The notes: generated by a model from the sequence alone, not told the origin. Numbered from the stretch's first letter, positions 35,488 through 44,114 are shown. The stretch is 64,000 bases of DNA from Variovorax boronicumulans (GCF_030812215.1 NZ_JAUSSG010000011.1:124001-188000); one strand, 5' to 3'. A program made the numbers and translations.

Positions 35488-35702
35488 ACTGCAGGAGAGC
35501 GGGCCACCCCGGTGGCCCTACCGAAGGCGCAAACTCCCATAAACGCTCAGGTCGGCCCGAACAGGGGGTCAGTACTGCATCAAATCAAACGCCGTCTGGA
35601 GAGCCATCGCACCCGCAAAGGTGTCGCGATGCACCGAAGGAGCAAACCCGTTGCAAGGCGCAACAGGTGAATCTCTCAGGTACCGAGGACAGGGGGAGCG
35701 GC
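35488..35702 (+). ncRNA. Tandem glycine riboswitch (two aptamers)
   Basis: Two consecutive glycine aptamers. Aptamer 1 (about 35488-35578) shows GGAGAGC, CCGAAGGCGCAA, AACGCTCAGGT and AACAGGGGG. Aptamer 2 (about 35591-35702) shows GGAGAGC (from 35598), CACCGAAGGAGCAA, ATCTCTCAGGTA and GACAGGGGGAGC, closed by GCCG/CGGC. These are the conserved cores of the gcvT-type RNA motif. Tandem aptamers usually switch on genes for glycine breakdown. The downstream gene here is a DadA-type flavoenzyme rather than gcvT. Confidence 0.9.
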
Positions 35703-35792
35703 AACTTGGACGGCGGACGTCCGGTTGCTTGCTATTGATTCAATAGCACACCACGCCCGCCATTCAAGCGCTGCACCTCAAAGGTACTTGAA
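35703..35792 (+). promoter_or_regulatory. Expression platform of the glycine riboswitch
   Basis: Between aptamer 2 and dadA are three hairpins: GGACG-GCGGA-CGTCC (35708-35722); TGCTATTGA facing TCAATAGCA (35730-35748); and ACCT (35775-35778) with AGGT (35782-35785). The last buries the AGG that would serve as Shine-Dalgarno eight bases before the ATG. No T-run follows the larger hairpins, so control of translation rather than termination is suggested. Confidence 0.5.
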
Positions 35793-37094
35793 ATGCGCGT
35801 GATCGTTCTTGGCGCCGGCCTGCTCGGCGTGACCTCGGCTTACTACCTCCAGCAACTCGGCCACGAAGTGACCGTGATCGACCGGCAGGCCACCCCGGCC
35901 GCCGAAACCAGCTTCGCCAACGGCGGGCAGATCTCGGTGAGCCACGCCGAACCCTGGGCCAACCCCAGCGCACCGCTCAAGGTGCTGCAGTGGCTGGGCA
36001 AGGAAGACGCCCCGCTGCTCTTTCGTATCCGCGCCGACATGCGCCAGTGGCTCTGGGGCCTGCAGTTCCTGCGCGAATGCACCCCGGCGCGCACGAAGCA
36101 CAACATCGAGCAGATCGTTCGCCTGGGCACCTACAGCCGCGACACGTTGCAGCAATTGCGCCGCGACACGGGCCTCCGCTACGACCAGCGCACGCAGGGC
36201 ATCCTGCACTTCTATACGACGCAGAAGGAGTTCGACGGCGCGCTCAAGCCGGCCGAGCAGATGCGCGCCCTCGGCTGCGAACGGCTGGTGATCTCGGCCG
36301 ATGAGGCCGTGAAGATCGAGCCCGCCCTTGCCCACATCCGCCCCCAGCTGGCCGGCGCCACCTACACGGCCGAGGATGAATCCGGCGATGCCAACCGCTT
36401 CGCGCGCGAACTGGTCGGCCTCGCGGCCGCGGCCGGGGTGAAGTTCCTCATGAGCCACACGGTGACCGCACTGCGCGAAGCCGGCGGCAGCATCGATCAC
36501 GTCGAGGCCACCGACAGTGAAGGCCGTTTCCAGCGCATCCGGGGCGATGCCTTCGTGCTCGCGATGGGCTCGCTCAGCCCGCTGTACGCCGCACCGTTGG
36601 GCATCCGCCTGCCGATCTACCCGGCCAAGGGCTACTCTGTGACGTTGCCGGTCAAGGACGCATCGAAGGCGCACCAGGTCTCGCTGACCGACGACGAGTT
36701 CAAGCTCGTGTTCTCGCGCTACACGTCGGAGTCGGGCGACCGCCTGCGCATCGCCGGCACGGCCGAACTCAACGGCTACGACCGCGACCTGAACCGCGTG
36801 CGCTGCGAAGCGATCGTGCGGCGCGTCGAGGAGCTGTTCCCCGGCGCCGGCGACACCACGCAAGCCCAGTTCTGGACGGGCCTGCGCCCCGCGACGCCAA
36901 GCAACGTGCCGATGATCGGCAAGACAAAGCTGCCGAACCTGTACCTGAACACCGGCCACGGCACGCTCGGCTGGACACACGCCTGCGGCTCGGGCAAGTC
37001 GATCGCGCGGATCGTGAGCGGGCTCGCGCCGGAGGTGGATTTCGCGTTCACCGGCATGCCGGCGCAGCAGCCGCGCGTGCTGCAAGCAGCCTGA
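35793..37094 (+). CDS. dadA: FAD-dependent D-amino acid dehydrogenase (DadA family)
   Basis: A 433-residue flavoprotein. N-terminal VIVLGAGLLGVTSAYYLQQLGHEVTVIDRQ is the FAD GxGxxG fold; FANGGQISVSHAEPW and the C-terminal NTGHGTLGWTHACGSGKSIA are diagnostic of DadA small-subunit proteins. It oxidatively deaminates D-amino acids, passing electrons to the membrane chain. Placed behind a glycine riboswitch, it may in this organism serve glycine itself, as related glycine oxidases do; that is inferred from the control element only. Convergent with the FIST gene ten bases on. Confidence 0.92.
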   Translation: MRVIVLGAGLLGVTSAYYLQQLGHEVTVIDRQATPAAETSFANGGQISVSHAEPWANPSAPLKVLQWLGKEDAPLLFRIRADMRQWLWGLQFLRECTPARTKHNIEQIVRLGTYSRDTLQQLRRDTGLRYDQRTQGILHFYTTQKEFDGALKPAEQMRALGCERLVISADEAVKIEPALAHIRPQLAGATYTAEDESGDANRFARELVGLAAAAGVKFLMSHTVTALREAGGSIDHVEATDSEGRFQRIRGDAFVLAMGSLSPLYAAPLGIRLPIYPAKGYSVTLPVKDASKAHQVSLTDDEFKLVFSRYTSESGDRLRIAGTAELNGYDRDLNRVRCEAIVRRVEELFPGAGDTTQAQFWTGLRPATPSNVPMIGKTKLPNLYLNTGHGTLGWTHACGSGKSIARIVSGLAPEVDFAFTGMPAQQPRVLQAA

Positions 37095-37104
37095 TCGCGA
37101 CCCG

Positions 37105-38382
37105 TCAGTCCTTGCTGGTGAACACCGTCAAAACGCCGGTGTAGCCATACAGGTGATGCCGGGCGATTTCGCCCGCGGCGAAGAAGCCGACCAGCGGCAC
37201 GTCGCCCAGCGCGTGCCGAACGATCTGCAGCTCGGCGCCCGGTGCGCCGAAGTGCGGCCCGCCGCGCCCGGAGCAGCTCACGTACACCGCGCCCGCGATG
37301 CGGCGCGCGGGGTGCGGCGCCGCTTCGGCTTCGCCAGCAGCCACGGCGCGGGCGGTGGCCAGCGTTTGCTCTTCAGGCTCCAGCTCTTCACGGATTTCCG
37401 CGCAGATGCGCATCAGGTCGGCCCGCGCGGCTTGCGCGTTGCGGCGGCAGAAGGTCAACCGCATGCCGGCCTCGGCCGTGTCGGCGATCGCGATGCCGCG
37501 GCGCGTCGGGTCCAGGCCGATGATGTGGCGCACGAGCACGTCGGCGCCCAGGTCGCCGGTGCGGCGCACGCCGTCGCTGCCCGCGTCGGCCAGGCCGACC
37601 AGCGTGTTGCGCACGGCGTCGATGGCTTCCTGCGGGCGGTCGAGCGAGACCTGCAGGTCGGCCAGCAGTACGTCGAGCGCGGGCTCGCCGTCGAGCTTGA
37701 GCAGGAGGTTGCCATCGGCCTCGGTGATCTCGCGTTCGCGCACGCCCGAGCGCAGCGGCTGGCAGCCCTGCGTGACGCGCGACACCAGCCGCACGCCTTC
37801 GCCGAACACCACGCCCGACAGGCCGCCCGAGAACACGCCCCCAGCCGCGCCGTGGCCGCGGATGTTGCCGTTGCCACCCACCGCGAATTGCAGCGCCCCG
37901 CCACGGCCCGAAGAGAGTCCGCCGAAGAGATAGCCGGTGTCGGTGCGGCCGGCCATCTCGCCGATCAGCTCGGTGAGGTCGGGCGTCGCGGGGTCGGCGT
38001 GGACGAGCGCGGTGTGCGCCTCGAAGCCGCTCATCTCCGAATTGCTCAGCGGCGCCACGCCAGAGAACACGCGGTACTGGTCGCTCGGCAGCGCGCAGAG
38101 CATGAGGCTCATGCCGGGCTCGTCGAAGTACTCGGCGTTGTTGGCCGAGACGCCGATGCCCACGGCGCCCGACCAGTCGGTCACCTCGGGCAGCTCGGCA
38201 CTCAGGTGATCGAGGATCTCCTGCGCCTCGGACGCGTAGTGGTCGGTGATGTAGAGCAGTCCGAGCGTCGGCGACGACGCGTAGTCGGGCAAGGCCATCT
38301 GCGCGCGCAGCTGGGCCAGCACGAGGCCGGCCGCCATGCGCCATTGCGGATGGGTGGCATGGCCGGTGGGAAACAACTTCAT
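37105..38382 (-). CDS. FIST domain-containing protein
   Basis: A 425-residue protein with FIST_N (about 10-225) and FIST_C (about 235-395) domains. Recognisable stretches are GAVGIGVSANNAEYF, GYLFGGLSSGRGG and the C-terminal VYVSCSGRGGPHFGAPGAELQIVR and PLVGFFAAGEI. FIST domains are thought to sense small ligands such as amino acids in signalling pathways; no output domain is fused here. I use the ATG at 38382; a TTG four codons upstream is also open. It lies opposite dadA, which might suggest a link to amino-acid sensing, but nothing else supports that. Confidence 0.82.
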   Translation of the reverse strand: MKLFPTGHATHPQWRMAAGLVLAQLRAQMALPDYASSPTLGLLYITDHYASEAQEILDHLSAELPEVTDWSGAVGIGVSANNAEYFDEPGMSLMLCALPSDQYRVFSGVAPLSNSEMSGFEAHTALVHADPATPDLTELIGEMAGRTDTGYLFGGLSSGRGGALQFAVGGNGNIRGHGAAGGVFSGGLSGVVFGEGVRLVSRVTQGCQPLRSGVREREITEADGNLLLKLDGEPALDVLLADLQVSLDRPQEAIDAVRNTLVGLADAGSDGVRRTGDLGADVLVRHIIGLDPTRRGIAIADTAEAGMRLTFCRRNAQAARADLMRICAEIREELEPEEQTLATARAVAAGEAEAAPHPARRIAGAVYVSCSGRGGPHFGAPGAELQIVRHALGDVPLVGFFAAGEIARHHLYGYTGVLTVFTSKD

Positions 38383-38427
38383 GATGCGTGCCAACCCGTT
38401 CTCTTCAAAAGTGGAATGTGTAGGACG

Positions 38428-39201
38428 TCAGCGGCGGCCGGTGGTTCGCTTGCGCGCGGCGGTCGACGTCTTTTTCTTTGCAGCGGGCGTTGCCGCCTTT
38501 CTCACCGCAGTCTTGGCCGCGGGCTTCCTTGCTGCGGCCGTCGTCTTGCCCATTGCCTTGCCGACCGCATCGGCCAGCGGCTGGGCCATGGCGGGCACCT
38601 TGAGCTGGGCTGCGTCCTGCAGCGCGGTGCTGGCGATCTGCTGGAACTGTTCGGTCAGCGAGCCCCACCACTGCATCGGATCGACCACGCCGGCGCCGTC
38701 AGCTGAAGCCTTGCCGGAGGCCGGCTTGCTGCGCGGTTTTTTCTTCGGCACCGGTGCTTCTGCTTCTGATTCTTCCTCGATCTCGGTTTCGTCTTCTTCC
38801 TCGACCGGTTCGGGTTCGGGCGCAGCCGCTGCAAAGGGCGCTGGCGCAGGGGCGGCAGCGGCAGCGGCCTGCTTGGTGAACACGCTCGCCAGGTCTTCCA
38901 TCCGCACGTTCATGCCGCGCAGGGTCGAGAGGGTCATCTTCTGCACCTCGAGCGCCTGGATCGTGGCCTTGAGCGCATGGCCGTTCTGCTCGAGCCAGTA
39001 CTGCACGGTCTTGAGTTCCTGGATGCGCTTGTCGACCTCTTCCACGCTCAGCGTGGGTGCCACCCAGCTTGCCAGGCTCGGGATGCCCGGCACCGACGAT
39101 GCGGCGCCGGCGCCTGCCGCGGCGCCCCCGGCCAGGTTCTTCAGGAAGTCGAATCCGGGGACGAACTGGCTGAAGTTGAAAGGTTGGCTGGCGTTGGTCA
39201 T
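38428..39201 (-). CDS. phaM: PhaM-like polyhydroxyalkanoate granule-associated protein
   Basis: A 257-residue protein. The N-terminal half (about 1-115) matches PhaM: FVPGFDFLKNL, SLASWVAPTLSVEEVDKRIQELKTVQYWLEQN and MTLSTLRGMNV. The middle is acidic and alanine/proline-rich (about 115-170), and the C terminus is a histone-like lysine/alanine tail (KAATPAAKKKTSTAARKR). PhaM activates PHA synthase and ties granules to the nucleoid through such a tail, so the organism probably makes polyhydroxyalkanoate. Isolated gene, leftward. Confidence 0.8.
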   Translation of the reverse strand: MTNASQPFNFSQFVPGFDFLKNLAGGAAAGAGAASSVPGIPSLASWVAPTLSVEEVDKRIQELKTVQYWLEQNGHALKATIQALEVQKMTLSTLRGMNVRMEDLASVFTKQAAAAAAPAPAPFAAAAPEPEPVEEEDETEIEEESEAEAPVPKKKPRSKPASGKASADGAGVVDPMQWWGSLTEQFQQIASTALQDAAQLKVPAMAQPLADAVGKAMGKTTAAARKPAAKTAVRKAATPAAKKKTSTAARKRTTGRR

Positions 39202-39292
39202 GCGGGAGGTCTCCTGGCTGGGTTTTCTTGTGTCGGCAGCTTACTCCAAGGACCCGGCCTTTGACCCGCCAGGCGCGGGCTTTTACCTGCCG

Positions 39293-40738
39293 TCAGAGCT
39301 CACTTCTGACCTTGCTGAAAACCTTCCAGAAAGCCGCATCCTGCGAGGTCGCGAAGTTGATCCGCATCATCGTGCTCGGCGGCCGGCGCGCATGGAACAG
39401 CGAGCCCGGCGCCAGCAGGTAGCCCTGGTCGAGCATGCGCTGGGTGAGCGCGTCGGTGTCGACGCCCGTGTCGACCCAGCCGAAGAGCCCCGCCGGCTCC
39501 GAGGCGAAGGTGCAGCCGTGCGACATCGCGAGCTTCACCGCCCGCCCGCGCGCGCCGTCGAGCCGGATGCGGATGCGGTCCGCATGCCGGCGCAGCTGGC
39601 CCTGGTCGATGCACCACGACAAGGCCCGCTCGAACAGCGTGGGCGAGGTCAGCGTGGCCAGGAGCTTGGTCTCCAGCAGCCGCTCCTTCAGCGCGGGCGA
39701 CGCGGCCAGGAAACCGATGCGCCAGTTGGGCGCGATGATCTTGGCGAAGCCGCTCACGTACACGGTGCGCTGCAGCCCGTCGAGCGCGCTCAGCCGCGTG
39801 GCGTGCTCGGGCGCGAGATGGCTGTAGGTGTCGTCCTCGACGATGTGGAAGTCGTGCTCGTTCGCGAGCTTGAGCACCCGGTGCGCGCTGCCCGGCGTGA
39901 GGCTGTAGCCGGTCGGGTTGTGCAGCACGCTCACGCTCACGAAGAGCTTGGGCTTGTGCAGCACGCAGTACTGCGCCATCACCTCCAGGTCGGGCCCGTC
40001 GGCGCGGCGCGGCACGGGCAGGATGCGCATGCCCAGCGCCTCGAGCCGCGCGAACTCCAGCGCCCAGCCCGGCTCCTCGACCATCACCGGATCGCCCGGC
40101 CGCAGCAGCGTGCGGCTCACGATGTCCAGCGCATGCGTCGCGCCGATGGTGGTGATGATCTGGTCGGGCGCGGCCGGCACGTTGATGCCGACGAGCTTCT
40201 GCGAGAGGCTGCGGCGCAGGCTCATGTCGCCGGAGGGCTCGCCGTACTGGAGCGACAGCTCCTGCAGCACAGCTGTACTGGTCATGCGCCGCACGGCCGT
40301 GGGCACGAAGGTGGACGACATCCAGTCCGGCGGAAACACGCCCATGCCGGGCTGCGGCTTGTCGCTCGGGCGGTGGAACATGCTGCGGATCAGCGAACTC
40401 GCGTCGGCCGGTACACGCGAAGCCATCATCTGCACGGCCATCGCCGCCGGCATGTCGTTCACGCCGACGGCGTCGGAGGCCTTGGCCGTACGACCGTCCT
40501 GGGTCTGCGCCGAGTCGCGCACGTAGAAGCCGCGCTGCCGGCGGGCTTCGACGAGTCCTTGCGCAAGCAGCTGGTCGTAGGCGGCAACCACCGTGTACGG
40601 GCTCACGCCCTGCTGCCTGGCGCATTCGCGCACCGAGGGCAGCCGGGCGCCGGGCGGCAGCAGCCGGGTGCGGATGCGCTCGGCCAAGCGGTCGGCCAGT
40701 TGGCCGGTCAACGACTGGGTGGAGGTGCGTGTCAGCAT
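39293..40738 (-). CDS. MocR-type regulator (GntR HTH fused to PLP aminotransferase domain)
   Basis: A 481-residue fusion. The N-terminal GntR winged helix (about 10-75) includes LPSVRECARQQGVSPYTVVAAYDQLLAQGL. A fold-type-I aminotransferase domain follows, with the PLP-binding lysine in VSGFAKIIAPNWRIGF near 334 and the aspartate/tyrosine region VEDDTYSHL. MocR proteins sense amino acids or vitamin B6 and usually control the divergent gene. Here that is a LysE exporter at the head of a ten-gene array. The intergenic region holds three CTGTANTGG boxes. Confidence 0.9.
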   Translation of the reverse strand: MLTRTSTQSLTGQLADRLAERIRTRLLPPGARLPSVRECARQQGVSPYTVVAAYDQLLAQGLVEARRQRGFYVRDSAQTQDGRTAKASDAVGVNDMPAAMAVQMMASRVPADASSLIRSMFHRPSDKPQPGMGVFPPDWMSSTFVPTAVRRMTSTAVLQELSLQYGEPSGDMSLRRSLSQKLVGINVPAAPDQIITTIGATHALDIVSRTLLRPGDPVMVEEPGWALEFARLEALGMRILPVPRRADGPDLEVMAQYCVLHKPKLFVSVSVLHNPTGYSLTPGSAHRVLKLANEHDFHIVEDDTYSHLAPEHATRLSALDGLQRTVYVSGFAKIIAPNWRIGFLAASPALKERLLETKLLATLTSPTLFERALSWCIDQGQLRRHADRIRIRLDGARGRAVKLAMSHGCTFASEPAGLFGWVDTGVDTDALTQRMLDQGYLLAPGSLFHARRPPSTMMRINFATSQDAAFWKVFSKVRSEL

Positions 40739-40769
40739 GCGGCGTCGAAAGGCTGTGTCGATGGCTTCA

Positions 40770-40819
40770 CCAATACAGATGCCTTGTTTGTCCGGCCATC
40801 TGTACTGGAACTGTAATGG
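40770..40819. promoter_or_regulatory. Three CTGTANTGG boxes: candidate MocR operator overlapping the lysE promoter
   Basis: CCAATACAG (40770-40778, the inverted form of CTGTATTGG), CTGTACTGG (40800-40808) and CTGTAATGG (40811-40819). The two direct copies are 11 bp apart, one helical turn, on the same face of the DNA. A possible promoter TTGTCC (40788-40793), 18 bp, TGTAAT (40812-40817) lies within them. Direct plus inverted repeats are usual for dimeric MocR/GabR/PdxR proteins. Confidence 0.65.
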
Positions 40820-40841
40820 TCACAAGTTTAGAGTCTGTGCC

Positions 40842-41441
40842 ATGAACTGGCAAGAATTCACCGCGCTGCTGGTGCTGGCCACGGCGATGAGTTTTTCGCC
40901 CGGTCCCAACACCACGCTTTCCACCGCCCTGGCGGCCAACGGCGGCCTGCCGCGCGCGATGCGCTTCGTGGTCGCGGTGCCGATCGGCTGGACGCTGTTG
41001 CTGGCGATCTGCGCCGCCGGCCTCGGCGCGCTGGTGGTGGCGGTGCCGCCGCTGCGCCTGGCAATCAAGGGCTTGGGCATCGCCTACCTGTTGTGGCTGG
41101 CGTACAAGCTCAGCGGCAGCGCCAAGCTCGGCAAGGCCGACAGCGCCAGCCTCTCGGTCGGTTTCGGCCAGGGCGTGATGCTCCAGTTCGTCAACATCAA
41201 GGCGTGGCTGCTCGCGCTCACGCTGGTGGCCGGATGGATCGCCGGCCAGCCCGACGCGCTCTCGCGCTTCGCCATCGTCGCGCCGGTGATGCTCTTCTAT
41301 GCCTTCGTCAGCAACTTCGCCTATGCGATGGTCGGCGCACTGCTGCGCGACTGGCTCGCCAAGGGCTCACGCCTCCTGTGGTTCAACCGTGCGATGGGCC
41401 TCGTGCTGGTGCTTACGGCGTGGTGGATGGTGGGCGTATGA
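40842..41441 (+). CDS. LysE family amino-acid exporter (1 of 3)
   Basis: A 199-residue membrane protein with six predicted helices. MSFSPGPNTTL near residue 20 is the LysE/RhtB signature and LQFVNIKAWLLALTL corresponds to the NPK motif region (here NIK). It exports an amino acid or derivative by proton exchange. First gene downstream of the MocR operator; the following DMT gene may start at its stop codon. Confidence 0.87.
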   Translation: MNWQEFTALLVLATAMSFSPGPNTTLSTALAANGGLPRAMRFVVAVPIGWTLLLAICAAGLGALVVAVPPLRLAIKGLGIAYLLWLAYKLSGSAKLGKADSASLSVGFGQGVMLQFVNIKAWLLALTLVAGWIAGQPDALSRFAIVAPVMLFYAFVSNFAYAMVGALLRDWLAKGSRLLWFNRAMGLVLVLTAWWMVGV

Positions 41442-41503
41442 GCGCCGCGCCGGGCCGCCCCAAGCAAGCTCGCACCGCAGTGCGAAGCACGAAGGTTACG
41501 CCA
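41442..41503. repeat. Possible dispersed extragenic element between lysE and the DMT gene
   Basis: The 62 bp contain TCGCAC-CGCA-GTGCGA (41470-41485) overlapped by GTGC-GAA-GCAC. From memory, similar hairpin-bearing stretches ahead of start codons recur in Comamonadaceae genomes, but only one copy is seen here, so this is tentative. Confidence 0.3.
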
Positions 41504-42463
41504 ATGACCAACAGGCTCAACATCAAGGACGAGACGCTGGGCATGTGGCTCGGCGTGATCGGCGTGGCCCTGTTCGCGGTGACCCTGCCCATGACGCGGC
41601 TGGCCACCGGCACGCAGGCCGCGCCGCAGCTGTCGCCCTGGTTCGTCACGCTCGGGCGCGCGGCGCTGGCGGGCGTACTGTCGGCCATCTTCCTCTTGGC
41701 CACGCGCTCGCCGCGGCCCGCATCGCACCAGTGGAAGCCGCTGGGCATGGCGGTGCTGGGCAACGTCATCGGCTACCCGCTGCTGCTGGGCTACGCACTG
41801 CGCGTGGTCACGGCCAGCCACGCGGCGGTCGTCACGGCGCTGCTGCCTCTGGTCACCGCCGCTGTCGCCGCATGGGTGCTGCACCAGCGCGCGCGGCTCG
41901 GCTTCTGGCTCTGCGCCATCGCGGGCAGCCTGCTGGTGGTGGTGTTCTCGGTGCTGCGCGCGAGCCAGGGCGGCCATGGCTTCGGCTTCGAATGGGCCGA
42001 CCTGCTGCTGGTGGGCGCGGTCATCGCCGCGTCGTTCGGCTACATCTACGGCGCGCAGGTCACGCCGTCGCTGGGCGCCGAACGGGTGATCTGCTGGGTC
42101 TGCGTGATGGCCCTGCCGGTGACGCTGCCGGCTACGCTGGCGCTGTGGCCGACGCAACCCATCGCCACCTCGTCGTGGCTGGGCTTTGTCTACGTCGGCA
42201 TGTTCTCGATGTGGATCGGCTTCTTTGCCTGGTACCGGGGCCTGGCCCTCGGCGGCGCACTGCGCGTGAGCCAGACGCAGCTGCTGCAGCCCTTTCTCTC
42301 GATCCTCGCGTCGATCCCGATCCTGGGCGAGCCGCTCGATGTGGTGACGCTGGGCTTCGCGATCGCGGTGGTGGCCACCGTGGTCATCGGCAAGCGGCTC
42401 TCGCAACCGCCGGTCGCGCCGGCGGCAGCGCTGCCCGCCGCAGTCCGCACCGGAGGACGCTGA
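41504..42463 (+). CDS. EamA/DMT superfamily transporter
   Basis: A 319-residue drug/metabolite transporter with ten predicted helices arranged as two EamA repeats (about 15-145 and 165-300). Motifs: TLGRAALAGVLSAIFLL in the first repeat and LSILASIPILGEPLDVVTLGFAIAV in the second, which is the conserved exporter end. Likely a metabolite or amino-acid exporter. The ATG at 41504 is used; an ATG at 41438 overlapping the lysE stop is in frame but would add 22 polar residues encoded by a hairpin element. Its stop overlaps the next start (TGATG). Confidence 0.85.
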   Translation: MTNRLNIKDETLGMWLGVIGVALFAVTLPMTRLATGTQAAPQLSPWFVTLGRAALAGVLSAIFLLATRSPRPASHQWKPLGMAVLGNVIGYPLLLGYALRVVTASHAAVVTALLPLVTAAVAAWVLHQRARLGFWLCAIAGSLLVVVFSVLRASQGGHGFGFEWADLLLVGAVIAASFGYIYGAQVTPSLGAERVICWVCVMALPVTLPATLALWPTQPIATSSWLGFVYVGMFSMWIGFFAWYRGLALGGALRVSQTQLLQPFLSILASIPILGEPLDVVTLGFAIAVVATVVIGKRLSQPPVAPAAALPAAVRTGGR

Positions 42464-42885
42464 TGTTCAGTCACATCACTGTCGGCTGCACCGACCTGCC
42501 GCGCGCCGCCGCTTTCTACGACGCGCTGCTCGCGCCGTTGGGCCTCGTTCGCCGCGCCGTCATGCCCGATGGCGGGCCCGAATCGGCCTGCTGGGTCGCG
42601 CCCGGGCAGACGCTGCCGCGCTTCTACGTGTACATCCCGCTGGACGGTGAACCCGCCAGTGTCGGCAACGGCAGCATGGTCGCGTTCAACGCGCCCTCGG
42701 CCGATGCCGTTCATGCCGCCCACGAGGCGGCCTTGCGCCAGGGCGGCCGCGACGAAGGCGCGCCCGGCCCCCGCCCACGCTACGGCCAGGGCTATTACGG
42801 CGCCTACCTGCGCGACCCGGACGGCAACAAAATCCATGTTGTGTACCGTGGCGACATTCCACAGAACCTCACCTCACCCGCCTGA
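42463..42885 (+). CDS. VOC family (glyoxalase/bleomycin-resistance fold) protein
   Basis: A 140-residue single VOC unit of two beta-alpha-beta-beta-beta modules, with FSHITVGCTDLPRAAAFYDALL at the start and YGAYLRDPDGNKIHVVYR at the end. The H and E/V positions at the metal site are partly kept (the final residue is H/V rather than E), so it could be an enzyme or a binding protein. Starts on the DMT stop codon, which marks it as part of the same operon. Confidence 0.8.
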   Translation: MFSHITVGCTDLPRAAAFYDALLAPLGLVRRAVMPDGGPESACWVAPGQTLPRFYVYIPLDGEPASVGNGSMVAFNAPSADAVHAAHEAALRQGGRDEGAPGPRPRYGQGYYGAYLRDPDGNKIHVVYRGDIPQNLTSPA

Positions 42886-42898
42886 AAGAAGAAACACC

Positions 42899-44101
42899 AT
42901 GAACTGGAAACTCGCCGCCCGCGCCGCCAAGATGAACCCGTCGGTGCTGCGTGAAATCCTCAAGGTCACCGAACGCCCCGGCATCATCAGCCTGGCGGGT
43001 GGCCTGCCCTCGCCCAAGACTTTCCCGATCCAGGCTTTTGCCGACGCCTGCGCCGAGGTGCTACACAACGATGGCCAGGCCGCGCTGCAGTACGCCGCGA
43101 GCGAGGGCTACGCGCCGCTGCGCCAGGCCGTGGCCGACATGCTGCCGTGGGACGTCGACGCCTCGCAGGTGCTCATCACCACCGGCTCGCAGCAGGGCCT
43201 GGACCTCGTGGCCAAGGTGCTGATCGATCCGGGCAGCAAGGTGCTGGTCGAGACGCCCACCTACCTCGGCGCGCTGCAGGCTTTCGGTCCGATGGAGCCG
43301 AACCCGGTGAGCGTGGCGAGCGACGAAGACGGCGTGATCGTCGACGACCTCGTGGCCAAGGCGAAGGACGCACGCTTCGTCTACCTGCTACCCAATTTCC
43401 AGAACCCGACGGGCCGCACCATGACGGAAGAGCGCCGCGCCGCCGTCTCGGCCGCCGCCGCCGAGGCGGGCCTTCCCATCGTCGAGGACAACCCCTATGG
43501 CGAGCTCTGGTTCGACGAAGCCCCGCCACTGCCGCTGACCGCGCGCAACCCCGAAGGCTGCATCTACCTGGGTTCGTTCTCGAAGGTGCTCGCGCCCGGC
43601 CTGCGCCTGGGATTCCTGGTCGCGCCCAAGGCCATCTACCCAAAGCTGCTGCAGGCCAAGCAGGCGGTGGACCTGCACACGCCGATCTTCACGCAGCGCA
43701 TGGTGTCGGCCGTGATGAAGGACGGTTTTCTCGATCGCCACGTGCCCACGATCCGCGCGCTCTACAAGCGCCAGCGCGACGCGATGATGGCCGCGCTCAC
43801 CCGCGAGATGGCCGGCCTGGACGTGAAGTTCAACGCCCCCAAGGGCGGCATGTTCCTGTGGGCGCGCCTGCCCGAGGGCATCGACACCGTGAAGCTGCTG
43901 CCCAAGGCCGTCGAGCGCAACGTGGCCTTCGTGCCCGGCGCGCCGTTCTACGCGGGGCTGGGCGATCCGCGCACGCTGCGCCTGTCGTTCGTGACGGCCA
44001 GCGTGGAGGAGATCGATGCGGCCATCGCCGCACTCGCCGTCACGCTGCGCGAAGAGCTGGAACTGCTGGGCGAGCACAAGCTCGCGCCCGCGCAGGTGTG
44101 A
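42899..44101 (+). CDS. PLP-dependent aminotransferase (class I/II, 2-aminoadipate aminotransferase-like)
   Basis: A 400-residue fold-type-I aminotransferase. It starts with MNPSVLREILKVTERPGIISLAGGLPSP, as in LysN/ARO8-type enzymes, and has VYLLPNFQNPTGRTM, IVEDNPYGEL, and the PLP lysine in LGSFSKVLAPGLRLGF near 230. It transfers amino groups between amino and keto acids, probably with broad specificity. Thirteen bases after the VOC gene. In an array with three amino-acid exporters, it may provide the exported amino acid or remove its keto acid. Confidence 0.88.
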   Translation: MNWKLAARAAKMNPSVLREILKVTERPGIISLAGGLPSPKTFPIQAFADACAEVLHNDGQAALQYAASEGYAPLRQAVADMLPWDVDASQVLITTGSQQGLDLVAKVLIDPGSKVLVETPTYLGALQAFGPMEPNPVSVASDEDGVIVDDLVAKAKDARFVYLLPNFQNPTGRTMTEERRAAVSAAAAEAGLPIVEDNPYGELWFDEAPPLPLTARNPEGCIYLGSFSKVLAPGLRLGFLVAPKAIYPKLLQAKQAVDLHTPIFTQRMVSAVMKDGFLDRHVPTIRALYKRQRDAMMAALTREMAGLDVKFNAPKGGMFLWARLPEGIDTVKLLPKAVERNVAFVPGAPFYAGLGDPRTLRLSFVTASVEEIDAAIAALAVTLREELELLGEHKLAPAQV

Positions 44102-44114
44102 AGGGGCGGGAACG

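Noticed and set aside
35730..35748. TGCTATTGA/TCAATAGCA hairpin as a Rho-independent terminator of the riboswitch
   Set aside because: It is AT-rich and weak, and no T-run follows it.
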